DNA of 64,000 nt from Marinobacter daepoensis DSM 16072 (GTDB lineage Bacteria; Pseudomonadota; Gammaproteobacteria; Pseudomonadales; Oleiphilaceae): contig NZ_ATWI01000009.1 of the NCBI RefSeq assembly GCF_000421165.1, positions 62,001 through 126,000 on the forward strand, read 5' to 3'. Position 1 is the first letter of the stretch; the number at the start of each line of letters is the position of its first letter. Positions 8,655-16,509 of this stretch are shown here, piece after piece. Below the pieces are notes generated by a model, which did not search any database, was not told where the DNA came from, and was given only the letters and a program-made list of their open reading frames with translations. Position numbers and translations under genes: made by a program.

Positions 8655-9257
8655 ATGGCATTCAGCCCTCTGGTAGATGAATTGGTGGAATCGCTTCGGT
8701 GCCTGCCAGGCGTAGGCCAGAAAACCGCGCAAAGGATGGCATTCCATTTGTTGGAACGAGGGCGGTCTGGCGGTTCCAGGCTGGCCTCAGCACTTGATCA
8801 AGCCATGAGTGGTGTTCGTCGGTGTGACTGCTGCCAGAACTTTTCGGATACCGAGATCTGTCAGATTTGTGAAAATCCGGAGCGTCAAACCGGAACTTTG
8901 TGCGTAGTAGAAAGCCCCTCTGACTTGCTTGCTATTGAGCAGGCCGGCGACTACAAAGCCGGTTATTTTGTGCTGATGGGGCACCTTTCACCCATTGATG
9001 GCGTTGGTCCGGAGGAAATCGGGATTGAGCGGTTGCTGAAGCGAGTACACGAGGAAGGCATCGCGGAACTGATTCTGGCCACAAATCCCACCGTGGAAGG
9101 GGAGGCAACCGCCCATTACATTGCCGACCGTCTCGATGGCCGAAATATCCTGATCACTCGCCTGGCCCATGGTATTCCGGTTGGCGGTGAGCTGGGCTAT
9201 GTTGATGGCTTCACACTCACCCATGCATTCCGGGGACGCAAGCCCCTGTCTGAATAA
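8655..9257 (+). CDS. recR: recombination mediator protein RecR
   Basis: A 200-residue RecR with an N-terminal helix-hairpin-helix ([17 protein letters not shown], residues 17-33), a four-cysteine zinc finger (Cys57, Cys60, Cys69, Cys72) and a Toprim domain ([12 protein letters not shown]) with the C-terminal Walker-B-like region. It acts with RecO/RecF in loading RecA at single-strand gaps. A strong AAGGAG precedes the ATG by seven bases. Length and architecture match the family exactly. Confidence 0.97.
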   Translation: MAFSPLVDELVESLRCLPGVGQKTAQRMAFHLLERGRSGGSRLASALDQAMSGVRRCDCCQNFSDTEICQICENPERQTGTLCVVESPSDLLAIEQAGDYKAGYFVLMGHLSPIDGVGPEEIGIERLLKRVHEEGIAELILATNPTVEGEATAHYIADRLDGRNILITRLAHGIPVGGELGYVDGFTLTHAFRGRKPLSE

Positions 9258-9274
9258 GCTCCCAAGGCCTGTCT

Positions 9275-10426
9275 ATGACTCATTCCGATCCGGTTGTACC
9301 CGTTCCCCCGGCTCCGGACACCGTTCGCTGGCTGAAATCGCCGGAACAGCTGAATCAATGGCTGGAAGGTCTTGAGCCCGGTGCTCCGGTCGCTCTTGAT
9401 ACCGAGTTTGAGCGTGTGTCCACCTTCTTCCCGATTCCCGGACTGGTGCAACTTGGTGCCAGTGGCGATTTCTGGCTGGTTGACCCTGAGGTTGCCGAAG
9501 CCTCTGATGGGTTCAGAAATATGCTGGCCGATGATGCCCGGCCTAAGCTGCTTTACGCCATGAGTGAAGACCTGGAGTTGTTTCGCCATTGGCTGAATGT
9601 TGAGCCAGCAGGGGTTCTGGATTTACAGATTGGGGCGGCCCTGGCGGGTGCCGGCTTCTCGATTGGGTATGCCCGGTTGGTTGAAACCCTGTTTGGTGAA
9701 ATGCTGGATAAATCGGCCACTCGCTCTGACTGGGTTTCCAGACCCTTGTCGCCCGAGCAAGAGCGTTATGCTCTGGACGACATCCGGTTTCTTGAACCCT
9801 TGTATGAATGGGTAAGTGAAAAACTGGTGCAGCGGGGCCTGATGGAGGCGCTGGCGTATGAATCTCAGCGTTTTGCCGATGAGGCGGCGGCTCAGGAAAG
9901 CCCGACTCAACATTACCTGAAGCTTCGTGGCGGCTGGACGTTGAACCGTGATCAGCAAGCGGTGCTTCGCTCGCTGGTAGCCTGGCGGGAAGACGAATGC
10001 CGTCGGCAGGATCGCCCGAGAAACCGGGTCTTGAACGATGGATTATTAATTGCCATCGCCGACAGGCTGCCGGACAGCCCTGATGAGCTCAGGGATGTTC
10101 AGGGGGTCCCGGGTGGTTTTGTCAAACGTTACGGCGAACACGTGGTGGCGCTGGTACAAGCTGCGCTCACGGCCGATAATTCCGCGCTTGAGCCTATTGC
10201 CCGGCCACTGACCCGTGATCAGCAAGCGTTGTACAAAAAGATAAAGCGTTACTTTAATTCTGTGGCAGAACACCTTGATATTCCTATGGAAATTCTGGCG
10301 CCACGAAAAAGGATTGAAAAGCTGATCCAGAACCGAACTCTGGACGGTAATGCGTTTTTTTCAGGCTGGCGTGCAGAAATTGTTGCGCCGGTAAAAAAAG
10401 AGATTGAGGAACTGCTCAGCCAATGA
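9275..10426 (+). CDS. rnd: ribonuclease D
   Basis: 3'-5' exoribonuclease for tRNA and small-RNA 3' maturation. The 383-residue protein has the DEDDy catalytic residues: Asp42 and Glu44 (LDTEFER), Asp99 (MSEDLELF), and Tyr165 with Asp169 (YALDD). An HRDC domain (about 210-290) and a C-terminal helical region follow. The stop overlaps the start of ycgL by four bases (ATGA at 10423), so rnd, ycgL and ycgN form a coupled unit, the common arrangement in gammaproteobacteria. Confidence 0.96.
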   Translation: MTHSDPVVPVPPAPDTVRWLKSPEQLNQWLEGLEPGAPVALDTEFERVSTFFPIPGLVQLGASGDFWLVDPEVAEASDGFRNMLADDARPKLLYAMSEDLELFRHWLNVEPAGVLDLQIGAALAGAGFSIGYARLVETLFGEMLDKSATRSDWVSRPLSPEQERYALDDIRFLEPLYEWVSEKLVQRGLMEALAYESQRFADEAAAQESPTQHYLKLRGGWTLNRDQQAVLRSLVAWREDECRRQDRPRNRVLNDGLLIAIADRLPDSPDELRDVQGVPGGFVKRYGEHVVALVQAALTADNSALEPIARPLTRDQQALYKKIKRYFNSVAEHLDIPMEILAPRKRIEKLIQNRTLDGNAFFSGWRAEIVAPVKKEIEELLSQ

Positions 10427-10716
10427 CTGATCGTGAATTTGTATCGGTGTTTCGAAGCAGCAACAAAAGCGACACTTATATCTATGTCCGTCGGGGACAG
10501 GATTGGGAGGCGTTGCCGGATGCATTGCGCCAGGTTTTTGGGGCCCCTGTCCACTCAATGGATCTTTTGCTGACGAGAGAAAAAAAGCTCGCCCGGACAA
10601 CCGGTGAAGAAGTGCTGGCTTCGATAGAGGAAAAAGACTTCTACCTGCAAATGCCGGAGGAGCAGGAAACATACATCGTCGATTTCAAGCGCAAGATCGA
10701 GCAGCATCGAAAATGA
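10423..10716 (+). CDS. YcgL domain-containing protein
   Basis: A 97-residue soluble protein matching the YcgL/UPF0745 family: the VFRSSNKSDTYIYV N-terminus, the central LPDALRQVFG segment and the conserved C-terminal EKDFYLQMP motif. The molecular function of the family is not established. It overlaps rnd at its start and ycgN at its end by four bases each, so it is probably co-translated with both. Confidence 0.93.
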   Translation: MTDREFVSVFRSSNKSDTYIYVRRGQDWEALPDALRQVFGAPVHSMDLLLTREKKLARTTGEEVLASIEEKDFYLQMPEEQETYIVDFKRKIEQHRK

Positions 10717-11159
10717 TCGCTCAGATCCCTTTCTGGCAGCGTAAGCGGCTGGCCGAGATGAGTCCATCAGAATGGGAATCTTTGTGTGATGGTTGTGGCC
10801 AATGTTGCCTGCAGAAACTCGAAGATGAAGATACCGGCGAGGTTTATTATACCGACCTTGTTTGTCGCTACATGGAATCCAGCACCTGTGGCTGTTCCGT
10901 ATACGAGCAACGGTTAAAGAAAGTGCCGGGGTGCACGGTATTGACTGCAGATACGATCAGCCAGTATCACTGGCTGCCGTACACTTGCGCGTACCGCACC
11001 CTTGCCGAAGGAAGGGCTCTACCGGACTGGCATCCTCTGCGTAGCGGAGATCCTGAGACCGTTCATCGGTCCGGGGTATCGGTACAGGGAAAAGTGATGT
11101 CAGAGGACTGCGTTCCGGAAGAGGATTGGGAAGAACATATCATTCACTGGGTTCTGTAA
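10713..11159 (+). CDS. YcgN family cysteine cluster protein (UPF0260)
   Basis: A 148-residue protein of the YcgN/UPF0260 zinc/iron-chelating CxxCxxCC group. The cluster GCGQCCLQK is near residues 27-36, with further Cys residues in CRYMESSTCGCSVYEQR and a late CAYR. The family is presumed to bind a metal or Fe-S cluster; its function is unproven. It starts by a four-base overlap with ycgL and ends with TAATG, its stop sharing a base with the start of the next membrane protein gene. Confidence 0.93.
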   Translation: MIAQIPFWQRKRLAEMSPSEWESLCDGCGQCCLQKLEDEDTGEVYYTDLVCRYMESSTCGCSVYEQRLKKVPGCTVLTADTISQYHWLPYTCAYRTLAEGRALPDWHPLRSGDPETVHRSGVSVQGKVMSEDCVPEEDWEEHIIHWVL

Positions 11160-11503
11160 TGATCGATACGGATGCTTCAACGGCTTATGGCATATTCTGG
11201 GCGGCTTATATCGTCGCTTTCGCCGTGTTTTTCTACATGATGAAATCGTTGTTCAGAGTGTTGCCTGTCTATGGTTTGCGAACGCTGTTGCTCTCCACCC
11301 TGGTGGTACTGATTCTCACCCCGGTTGAGTCGCCGGATATTGCCGGCTGGTGGATTCCCGCCTGGCTGTTCGCGGGTTATGAGTTGATTCTGGGAGATGT
11401 GGATGCGGCGGCCAGGGCACTGTTCAACTTCAGTGTTGCGGGCCTCGTCATGCTCTTGGTCTGGATTCTGGATCTTGTTCGCTACCGCTTGGTTAACCGG
11501 TAG
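11159..11503 (+). CDS. small membrane protein of unknown function
   Basis: A 114-residue protein with three hydrophobic helices: about residues 9-29 (YGIFWAAYIVAFAVFFY), 43-75, and 90-108 (SVAGLVMLLVWILDLV). The start at 11159 is chosen because it overlaps the ycgN stop (TAATG); an in-frame ATG further upstream would lie inside ycgN. It sits 34 bp before the VWA protein gene and has no enzyme motif. Its position suggests it belongs with either the rnd operon or the VWA protein. I do not recognise a family. Confidence 0.7.
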   Translation: MIDTDASTAYGIFWAAYIVAFAVFFYMMKSLFRVLPVYGLRTLLLSTLVVLILTPVESPDIAGWWIPAWLFAGYELILGDVDAAARALFNFSVAGLVMLLVWILDLVRYRLVNR

Positions 11504-11537
11504 TGCGGCTCGGGTAACGTCAACGCAGGAGGGGTCA

Positions 11538-13541
11538 ATGAAAAGGTTCAGACACGTTCGGATGGCTGCCGTCCTGCTACTGCTTTCTCTGCCGGTGTTT
11601 GCGCAGGAACCATCATTGTCGCTGCCTGCGGATGCCGATATCCGGATTGTGGTGGACATTTCCGGATCGATGAAAGAAACCGATCCTCTGAATCTTCGCC
11701 GTCCCGCTGTCCGCCTACTGGCGCGCATGGTCCCTGAGGGGGCTCGTGCGGGGTTATGGACTTTCGGGCAATACGTGAACATGCTGGTGCCCTATGACGT
11801 GGTGGATCAGGCGTGGCGCGAGACGGCAATCGAACGTTCATCTCAGATTAATTCTGTCGCGCTGCATACTAACCTCGGCCTGGCCATGGAAAAGGCATCC
11901 AATGCCTGGGTGTCGGGTGGTCGTCTTGAGAATACCCATCTGATTGTCCTGAGCGACGGGAAAGTGGACGTGCCCGGGGGGGCAGACGCAAGCGCAGCGG
12001 AAGAGCGCCGGATCCTCTCCGCCTGGATACCTGAACTCAAGGCACAAGGTGCCACCATTCACACCGTTGGCCTGTCTGAACAGGCGGACATTGGCTTTCT
12101 CCGCACGCTGGCCCGGGAAACCGGAGGCAGTTTCCAGCTGGCTCAATCGGCCGAAGCCCTGAGCCTGGCTTTTGCCAACGCTCTTAATACCGCCGTTCCG
12201 CAGGAACAGGTACCCATCGAGGGCGATGGTTTTAACGTCGACGCCGGCGTCAAGGAATTTACCGCTCTGATCTTTTCCGGCCCCGAGGCGGCTACAGAGG
12301 CATCTCTGAAACTGGCAGGGCCAGACGGGGCACCCTATACCTATGAAAGTGCGCCAGACCATGTAAATTGGGCATCTGAGCCAGGCTACAACCTGATCAC
12401 GGTGACTGAGCCTGCGGCCGGACGTTGGCGCCTTCTCGGTGACCTCGGGCAGGGCAGTCGGGTAACGGTGGTGAGTGATCTGAGAATGGCGGTCAGCCCC
12501 ATACCGACAACCTTTACAGAAAATGAACCCCTGCGCGTTGAAGTGGCTTTTTTTGAAGAAATGGAAAGACTGACAGGGGCCGATTTCCTGTCAGTGATTG
12601 ACGTCAGCCTCTCGATCACGGCAAGTGACGGACGGAAAGGGACGAAGGAATTATCCGCGCAATCCCCTCCGGAGGATGGTATCTACCGGGACACGGTGGC
12701 CAGGCTTCCTGTTTCCGGGCAATACCAGATTGATGTGTTGGCAGACGCCGGCACGTTCTCCCGAAAATTCAGCGTAATGACCAGCTTTGTCATTCCAGGC
12801 GAAGAGGCTCCATTGGAGGTGGTGCGTGAGCCTCTGGTGCCGGACCTGTCGGAGCAGGCGGAAGCCTTGCCCGGCTTTGAGGGGGCTGAATCCCCCGCGC
12901 CTGCGGTACTGGAAACGCCCGCCGAAGTAGCTGAGCCCCCGACCCCCGAGCAGAAAGTTCAGCCTGCTGCGCCGGAACAAGATGCCTCTGAAGTGGAAGC
13001 ATCTGACTCCGATACGAAGAAGGCGCCAGAGACTCTTTGGGGATTGCCGCTTTGGGCCTGGGGCTCCGGAGTCGCTTTGCTGGTAGTTATTTCAGGGTTT
13101 GTTTTGTTTGCGGTCCGGCAAAAAAGACATCGTGCAGAGGCCCAGGAGGCCGCTGCGGCGGGCCGGGAAACGCTGGATGATCTGGATGTTGACGAAGAGC
13201 CTCCGGTGATTGAGCCAGAGAACGATGCGGTGGAGTTTGTGCCAGAGGCTGAAGCTGAAGAGGCGACGATTCCGGAAGTGACCGAGACGGTGCCCGTTGA
13301 GCCAGAAGAGCCTGAAATTCCGACAGTAGAAGAGACAGTGTTAGCCGAGGCGGTCGAAGATCCGGACCCCTCTGAGGCGGACGATCCTGCATCAGCTGGA
13401 CTGGATGTTGAGGAAGACGACGAATTCGGTCTGGAGGACTTTGATCTTTCAGAGTTTGATGATCTGTCCGAATATCGTGAAGATTCTCCGGCCAATGACT
13501 GGCCAGAACCGACAGATAAGAAAGAGAATTCTAAAAAGTAA
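11538..13541 (+). CDS. membrane-anchored VWA domain protein (TIGR03503-like)
   Basis: A 667-residue exported protein. Residues 1-22 are a signal peptide ending in VFAQE. A von Willebrand A domain follows, with a complete MIDAS motif DISGSM (Asp40, Ser42, Ser44) and LSDGKVD later. Beta-rich periplasmic segments run to about 450. A Pro/Glu-rich stretch, a single membrane helix (about 503-526) and a strongly acidic cytoplasmic tail rich in Glu and Asp end the protein. The start at 11538 is set by AGGAGGGG seven bases upstream and by the signal peptide. The layout resembles the gammaproteobacterial TIGR03503 family. It is followed 18 bp later by a MoxR ATPase, the usual partner of VWA proteins. 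Confidence 0.85.
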   Translation: MKRFRHVRMAAVLLLLSLPVFAQEPSLSLPADADIRIVVDISGSMKETDPLNLRRPAVRLLARMVPEGARAGLWTFGQYVNMLVPYDVVDQAWRETAIERSSQINSVALHTNLGLAMEKASNAWVSGGRLENTHLIVLSDGKVDVPGGADASAAEERRILSAWIPELKAQGATIHTVGLSEQADIGFLRTLARETGGSFQLAQSAEALSLAFANALNTAVPQEQVPIEGDGFNVDAGVKEFTALIFSGPEAATEASLKLAGPDGAPYTYESAPDHVNWASEPGYNLITVTEPAAGRWRLLGDLGQGSRVTVVSDLRMAVSPIPTTFTENEPLRVEVAFFEEMERLTGADFLSVIDVSLSITASDGRKGTKELSAQSPPEDGIYRDTVARLPVSGQYQIDVLADAGTFSRKFSVMTSFVIPGEEAPLEVVREPLVPDLSEQAEALPGFEGAESPAPAVLETPAEVAEPPTPEQKVQPAAPEQDASEVEASDSDTKKAPETLWGLPLWAWGSGVALLVVISGFVLFAVRQKRHRAEAQEAAAAGRETLDDLDVDEEPPVIEPENDAVEFVPEAEAEEATIPEVTETVPVEPEEPEIPTVEETVLAEAVEDPDPSEADDPASAGLDVEEDDEFGLEDFDLSEFDDLSEYREDSPANDWPEPTDKKENSKK

Positions 13542-13559
13542 CTAACAGGAAGCAGACAC

Positions 13560-14402
13560 ATGAAGTTTACCGGTACCGAAAAATACGTCGCCACTGATGA
13601 CCTGCAAATGGCAGTGAACGCAGCGATAGCGCTGCAGCGCCCGTTGTTGATCAAGGGTGAGCCCGGCACCGGCAAAACCCTTCTGGCGGAAGAAATGGCC
13701 TCCGCACTGGGAATGAAGCTGATCCCCTGGCACATCAAGTCCACCACCAAGGCTCAGCAAGGCCTGTATGAATACGATGCGGTTTCGCGGCTTCGTGATT
13801 CGCAGCTTGGCGATGAGAAGGTCAAAGATATTAGTAACTATATCGTCAAAGGGAAGCTCTGGGAGGCTTTTGAGGCAGACGAGCAGGTTGTTCTCCTGAT
13901 CGATGAAATTGATAAGGCAGACATCGAGTTTCCAAACGATCTCCTGCTCGAGCTGGACCGAATGGAGTTTTTCGTATACGAAACCCAGCAGTTTGTGAAA
14001 GCGAGAAAGCGCCCAATCGTCGTGATTACAAGCAATAACGAGAAGGAGCTGCCAGACGCATTCCTCCGCCGCTGTTTCTTCCATTACATTAGCTTCCCTG
14101 ATCACGATACGATGAAGGACATCGTTGATGTGCACTTCCCGGATATCCAGCAGCAGGTGGTGCGTGATGCGCTTGAAGTGTTTTTTGATGTTCGTAAGGT
14201 GCCGGGCCTCAAGAAAAAACCGTCAACGTCTGAACTGATTGACTGGCTCAAACTCCTGATGGCCGATGAATTGTCTGCCAAGGCATTGCAGGAGAAGGAT
14301 TCCAGCTCGGCGTTGCCGCCGCTTTACGGTGCTCTTGTGAAGAACGAGCAGGATGTGCACTTGCTGCAGAAACTCGCTTTTATGGCACGTCGCCGAAACT
14401 GA
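13560..14402 (+). CDS. MoxR family AAA+ ATPase
   Basis: A 280-residue AAA+ ATPase with Walker A GEPGTGKT (about 32-39), Walker B LLIDEIDKAD (about 111-120), sensor 1 (ITSNNEKELPDAFLRRC) and a C-terminal lid. MoxR ATPases act as chaperones that mature or activate partner proteins, usually together with VWA proteins. Here a CoxE-like VWA gene begins 22 bp downstream, and a second VWA protein is encoded just upstream. Which protein complex they act on is not shown by the sequence. Confidence 0.93.
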   Translation: MKFTGTEKYVATDDLQMAVNAAIALQRPLLIKGEPGTGKTLLAEEMASALGMKLIPWHIKSTTKAQQGLYEYDAVSRLRDSQLGDEKVKDISNYIVKGKLWEAFEADEQVVLLIDEIDKADIEFPNDLLLELDRMEFFVYETQQFVKARKRPIVVITSNNEKELPDAFLRRCFFHYISFPDHDTMKDIVDVHFPDIQQQVVRDALEVFFDVRKVPGLKKKPSTSELIDWLKLLMADELSAKALQEKDSSSALPPLYGALVKNEQDVHLLQKLAFMARRRN

Positions 14403-14424
14403 TCACCGACAAGAGCTCTGCTTT

Positions 14425-15603
14425 ATGTTGATCGATTTTTTCCTCGAAGTGAGGCGGGCCAAGGTACCCGCCAGCCTGCGGGAATTTCTGGACCTCCTGG
14501 AAGCTGTCCAGCAGCGCCTGGCGTTCGCAGACATGGAGGAGTTCTACTACCTTGCCCGGGTATGCCTGGTCAAGGATGAGCGCCATTTCGACAAGTTCGA
14601 CCGGGCGTTCAAAGCATACTTTGAAGGCATTGAGAACCTGGATGAGCTGCTGGAAGCCCTGATTCCCGATGACTGGTTGCGCGCCGAATTTGAAAAACAC
14701 CTGACCGACGAAGAGAAAGCAAAAATTGAATCTCTTGGTGGCCTGGAAGAGTTGATTGAAACCTTCAAGAAGCGCATGGAAGAGCAGCAGGAGCGTCACG
14801 CTGGCGGCAACAAATGGATTGGAACGGGTGGTACGTCGCCATTTGGTGCAAACGGATACAACCCGGAAGGGTTTCGTATTGGCCAGAACAAGGGGCGGCA
14901 TGGACGGGCCATCAAGGTATGGGAAAAACGGGAATACCGGGACCTGGATGACAGTATTACGTTAGGCATCCGGAACGTAAAAGTGGCATTGCGCCGCCTG
15001 CGAAAGTTTGCCCGACAGGGCGCGGCGGACCAGCTGGATATGGACGATACCATTCGTTCAACGGCCCGGAATGCCGGGTATCTGGACCTTAAAATGGTTC
15101 CAGAGCGACATAATGCCGTCAAGGTGTTGATCTTTTTTGACGTGGGCGGTTCGATGGACCCACACGTTAAAGTGTGCGAAGAATTGTTCTCTGCCGCCAG
15201 GCTTGAGTTCAAGCACATGGAGTATTTTTATTTCCACAACTTTATTTATGAGAGTGTGTGGAAAAACAACATCCGGCGCATGAATGAAACCACCAGCACC
15301 TGGGATATCCTTCACAAATACACATCAGACTATAAGGTGATTTTTGTAGGAGATGCGACGATGGCACCCTATGAGATCACGCACCCTGGTGGTTCAATTG
15401 AGCATTGGAACGAAGAAGCCGGCGCGGCCTGGTTTCAGAGAGTGACAGAGCACTTCCGCAAGGTGGTCTGGCTGAATCCGTTACCAGAAAGCTATTGGGG
15501 TACCGGTGGTTCGCTGGGAATAACCCGGCAGCTGGTGAATAATCACATGTACCCGCTGACGGTTGAGGGGCTTGAATCGGCGATGCGTCAGTTGAGCAAA
15601 TAA
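14425..15603 (+). CDS. CoxE-like VWA domain protein
   Basis: A 392-residue cytoplasmic protein: a helical N-terminal region (FFLEVRRAKVPASLREFLDLLEA) of the CoxE/MoxR-partner type, a Gly-rich linker near 130-150, and a C-terminal VWA domain. The MIDAS position reads DVGGSM (Asp at about 239), so the first Ser of DxSxS is Gly; the usual T and D positions follow in GDATMAPYE. The start at 14425 is preferred to upstream in-frame codons that lie inside the MoxR gene. It pairs with the MoxR ATPase as a probable chaperone module. The altered metal site may weaken or change ion binding. Confidence 0.85.
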   Translation: MLIDFFLEVRRAKVPASLREFLDLLEAVQQRLAFADMEEFYYLARVCLVKDERHFDKFDRAFKAYFEGIENLDELLEALIPDDWLRAEFEKHLTDEEKAKIESLGGLEELIETFKKRMEEQQERHAGGNKWIGTGGTSPFGANGYNPEGFRIGQNKGRHGRAIKVWEKREYRDLDDSITLGIRNVKVALRRLRKFARQGAADQLDMDDTIRSTARNAGYLDLKMVPERHNAVKVLIFFDVGGSMDPHVKVCEELFSAARLEFKHMEYFYFHNFIYESVWKNNIRRMNETTSTWDILHKYTSDYKVIFVGDATMAPYEITHPGGSIEHWNEEAGAAWFQRVTEHFRKVVWLNPLPESYWGTGGSLGITRQLVNNHMYPLTVEGLESAMRQLSK

Positions 15604-15633
15604 AAAAAAGCCGATGCGGTTGAGGGCATCGGC
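15602..15633 (-). terminator. rho-independent terminator on the minus strand
   Basis: The stem 15610-15617 (GCCGATGC) pairs with 15626-15633 (GCATCGGC) around an 8-nt loop. Eight A residues lie on its left (15602-15609), so read leftwards it is a GC-rich hairpin followed by eight T. On the plus strand no T tract follows, so it is a poor terminator for the CoxE-like gene. No minus-strand gene is visible to its right. Confidence 0.6.
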
Positions 15634-15954
15634 AAAGCTCGGCATATTCAAGCGGGGGTTGCCCAAAAGGCGCTCCCGCCACTTCAGGTATAGCAAGTGC
15701 GGGGCCAACCTTCATTTATTGTCTTTTCATTCAATCAGTTAGTGTTTTTTCTCCCCCCTGGTTTTCCGTCCCTTCTCAGGGCTTCCCTCTGCATCTGTCA
15801 AATTGGTCGACACTCTTCTCTGATCGAAATCCTGACAAATGTCCATTTGGTGAAATGGATACCGTTCTTGGTTGTTATCGGGTGTTACGCTTTATGTCGA
15901 AATGTTACCTGAGCCTCGCAATCATCCCGCGAGGTCGTGCAAGGCAGGAAGATA
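15634..15954. other. intergenic region upstream of the TPR/TolQR operon
   Basis: About 320 bp without a convincing gene. It must contain the operon promoter; TTGGTT and TTTATG about 17 bp apart near 15868-15896 is a weak candidate. TGTTAC occurs twice (15881 and 15903 regions). GC-rich sequence at 15643-15705 could fold, and on the minus strand could form a small RNA ending at the terminator at 15602. The region is more AT-rich and T-rich at 15716-15790 than its neighbours. Confidence 0.5.
15914..15934 (+). promoter_or_regulatory. leader hairpin before the first gene of the TPR/TolQR operon
   Basis: CCTCGC (15914-15919) pairs perfectly with GCGAGG (15929-15934) around a 9-nt loop. It ends about 10 bases before the AGGAAG ribosome site of the gene at 15955. 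It could affect message stability or translation. No T tract follows, so it is not a terminator. Confidence 0.35.
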
Positions 15955-16503
15955 ATGTTCGGCAGAAAAAAAACACAACAATGCCGGAGTACCCCAAGGA
16001 CCAGGGGGTTATTTAAATCCGGTTATATCGTGATGGCCATGGTGTCATCCGCTCATGCGTCTTCACTGGACGACCAGATACAACGCCTGACCGCCGATAT
16101 CACGCGGCACACGGCGAACGTTTATGCTCTTGAACAGAAGTTACTGCATCCGGTTGATACGCGGGTGATTGTTTTCCTGTCGATCAAGGACAGCGACGCT
16201 CTGGAACTGGACTCGGTTGAGCTTTTTGTCAATCAGAAGCCGGTGACGGCGCATCTGTACAGCGATAAAGAACGGCACTCACTTGGGCAAGGCGGCATAC
16301 ACCAGCTGTTTGTTGGCAACCTTTCGGATGGGCCGCACAGCCTCCGGGCGGTCATAAACGCACGGGGAGCCAATAACCGGTTCGTTCGGCGGGAGCTGGT
16401 TCACGATTTCCGGAAAGAGTCTGGGACTTTGCATCTGCAGATGCGCCTGAGTGCAAACGCCCCGGATTACGACCCCGACGTCTCATTTTCGGAATGGAAA
16501 TAG
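15955..16503 (+). CDS. secreted protein of unknown function, first gene of the TPR/TolQR operon
   Basis: A 182-residue protein. Residues 1-12 are basic, followed by a short hydrophobic stretch (YIVMAMVSSAHASS) that looks like a signal peptide cut after ASA-type residues near 35. A short coiled-coil-like segment follows (DDQIQRLTADITRH), then a beta-rich domain (VIVFLSIKDSDALELDSVEL, GGIHQLFVGNL) resembling an Ig-like or carbohydrate-binding fold. The start at 15955 has AGGAAG six bases upstream; an earlier in-frame codon lacks a ribosome site. It lies 6 bp before the next gene, so it is a likely periplasmic component of the same machine. No family recognised. Confidence 0.7.
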   Translation: MFGRKKTQQCRSTPRTRGLFKSGYIVMAMVSSAHASSLDDQIQRLTADITRHTANVYALEQKLLHPVDTRVIVFLSIKDSDALELDSVELFVNQKPVTAHLYSDKERHSLGQGGIHQLFVGNLSDGPHSLRAVINARGANNRFVRRELVHDFRKESGTLHLQMRLSANAPDYDPDVSFSEWK

Positions 16504-16509
16504 CCAACC

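Noticed and set aside
12959..13750. Ser-rich minus-strand open frame opposite the VWA protein tail
   Set aside because: The Ser/Thr-rich composition is the mirror of the Glu/Asp-rich coding strand; no start signal.
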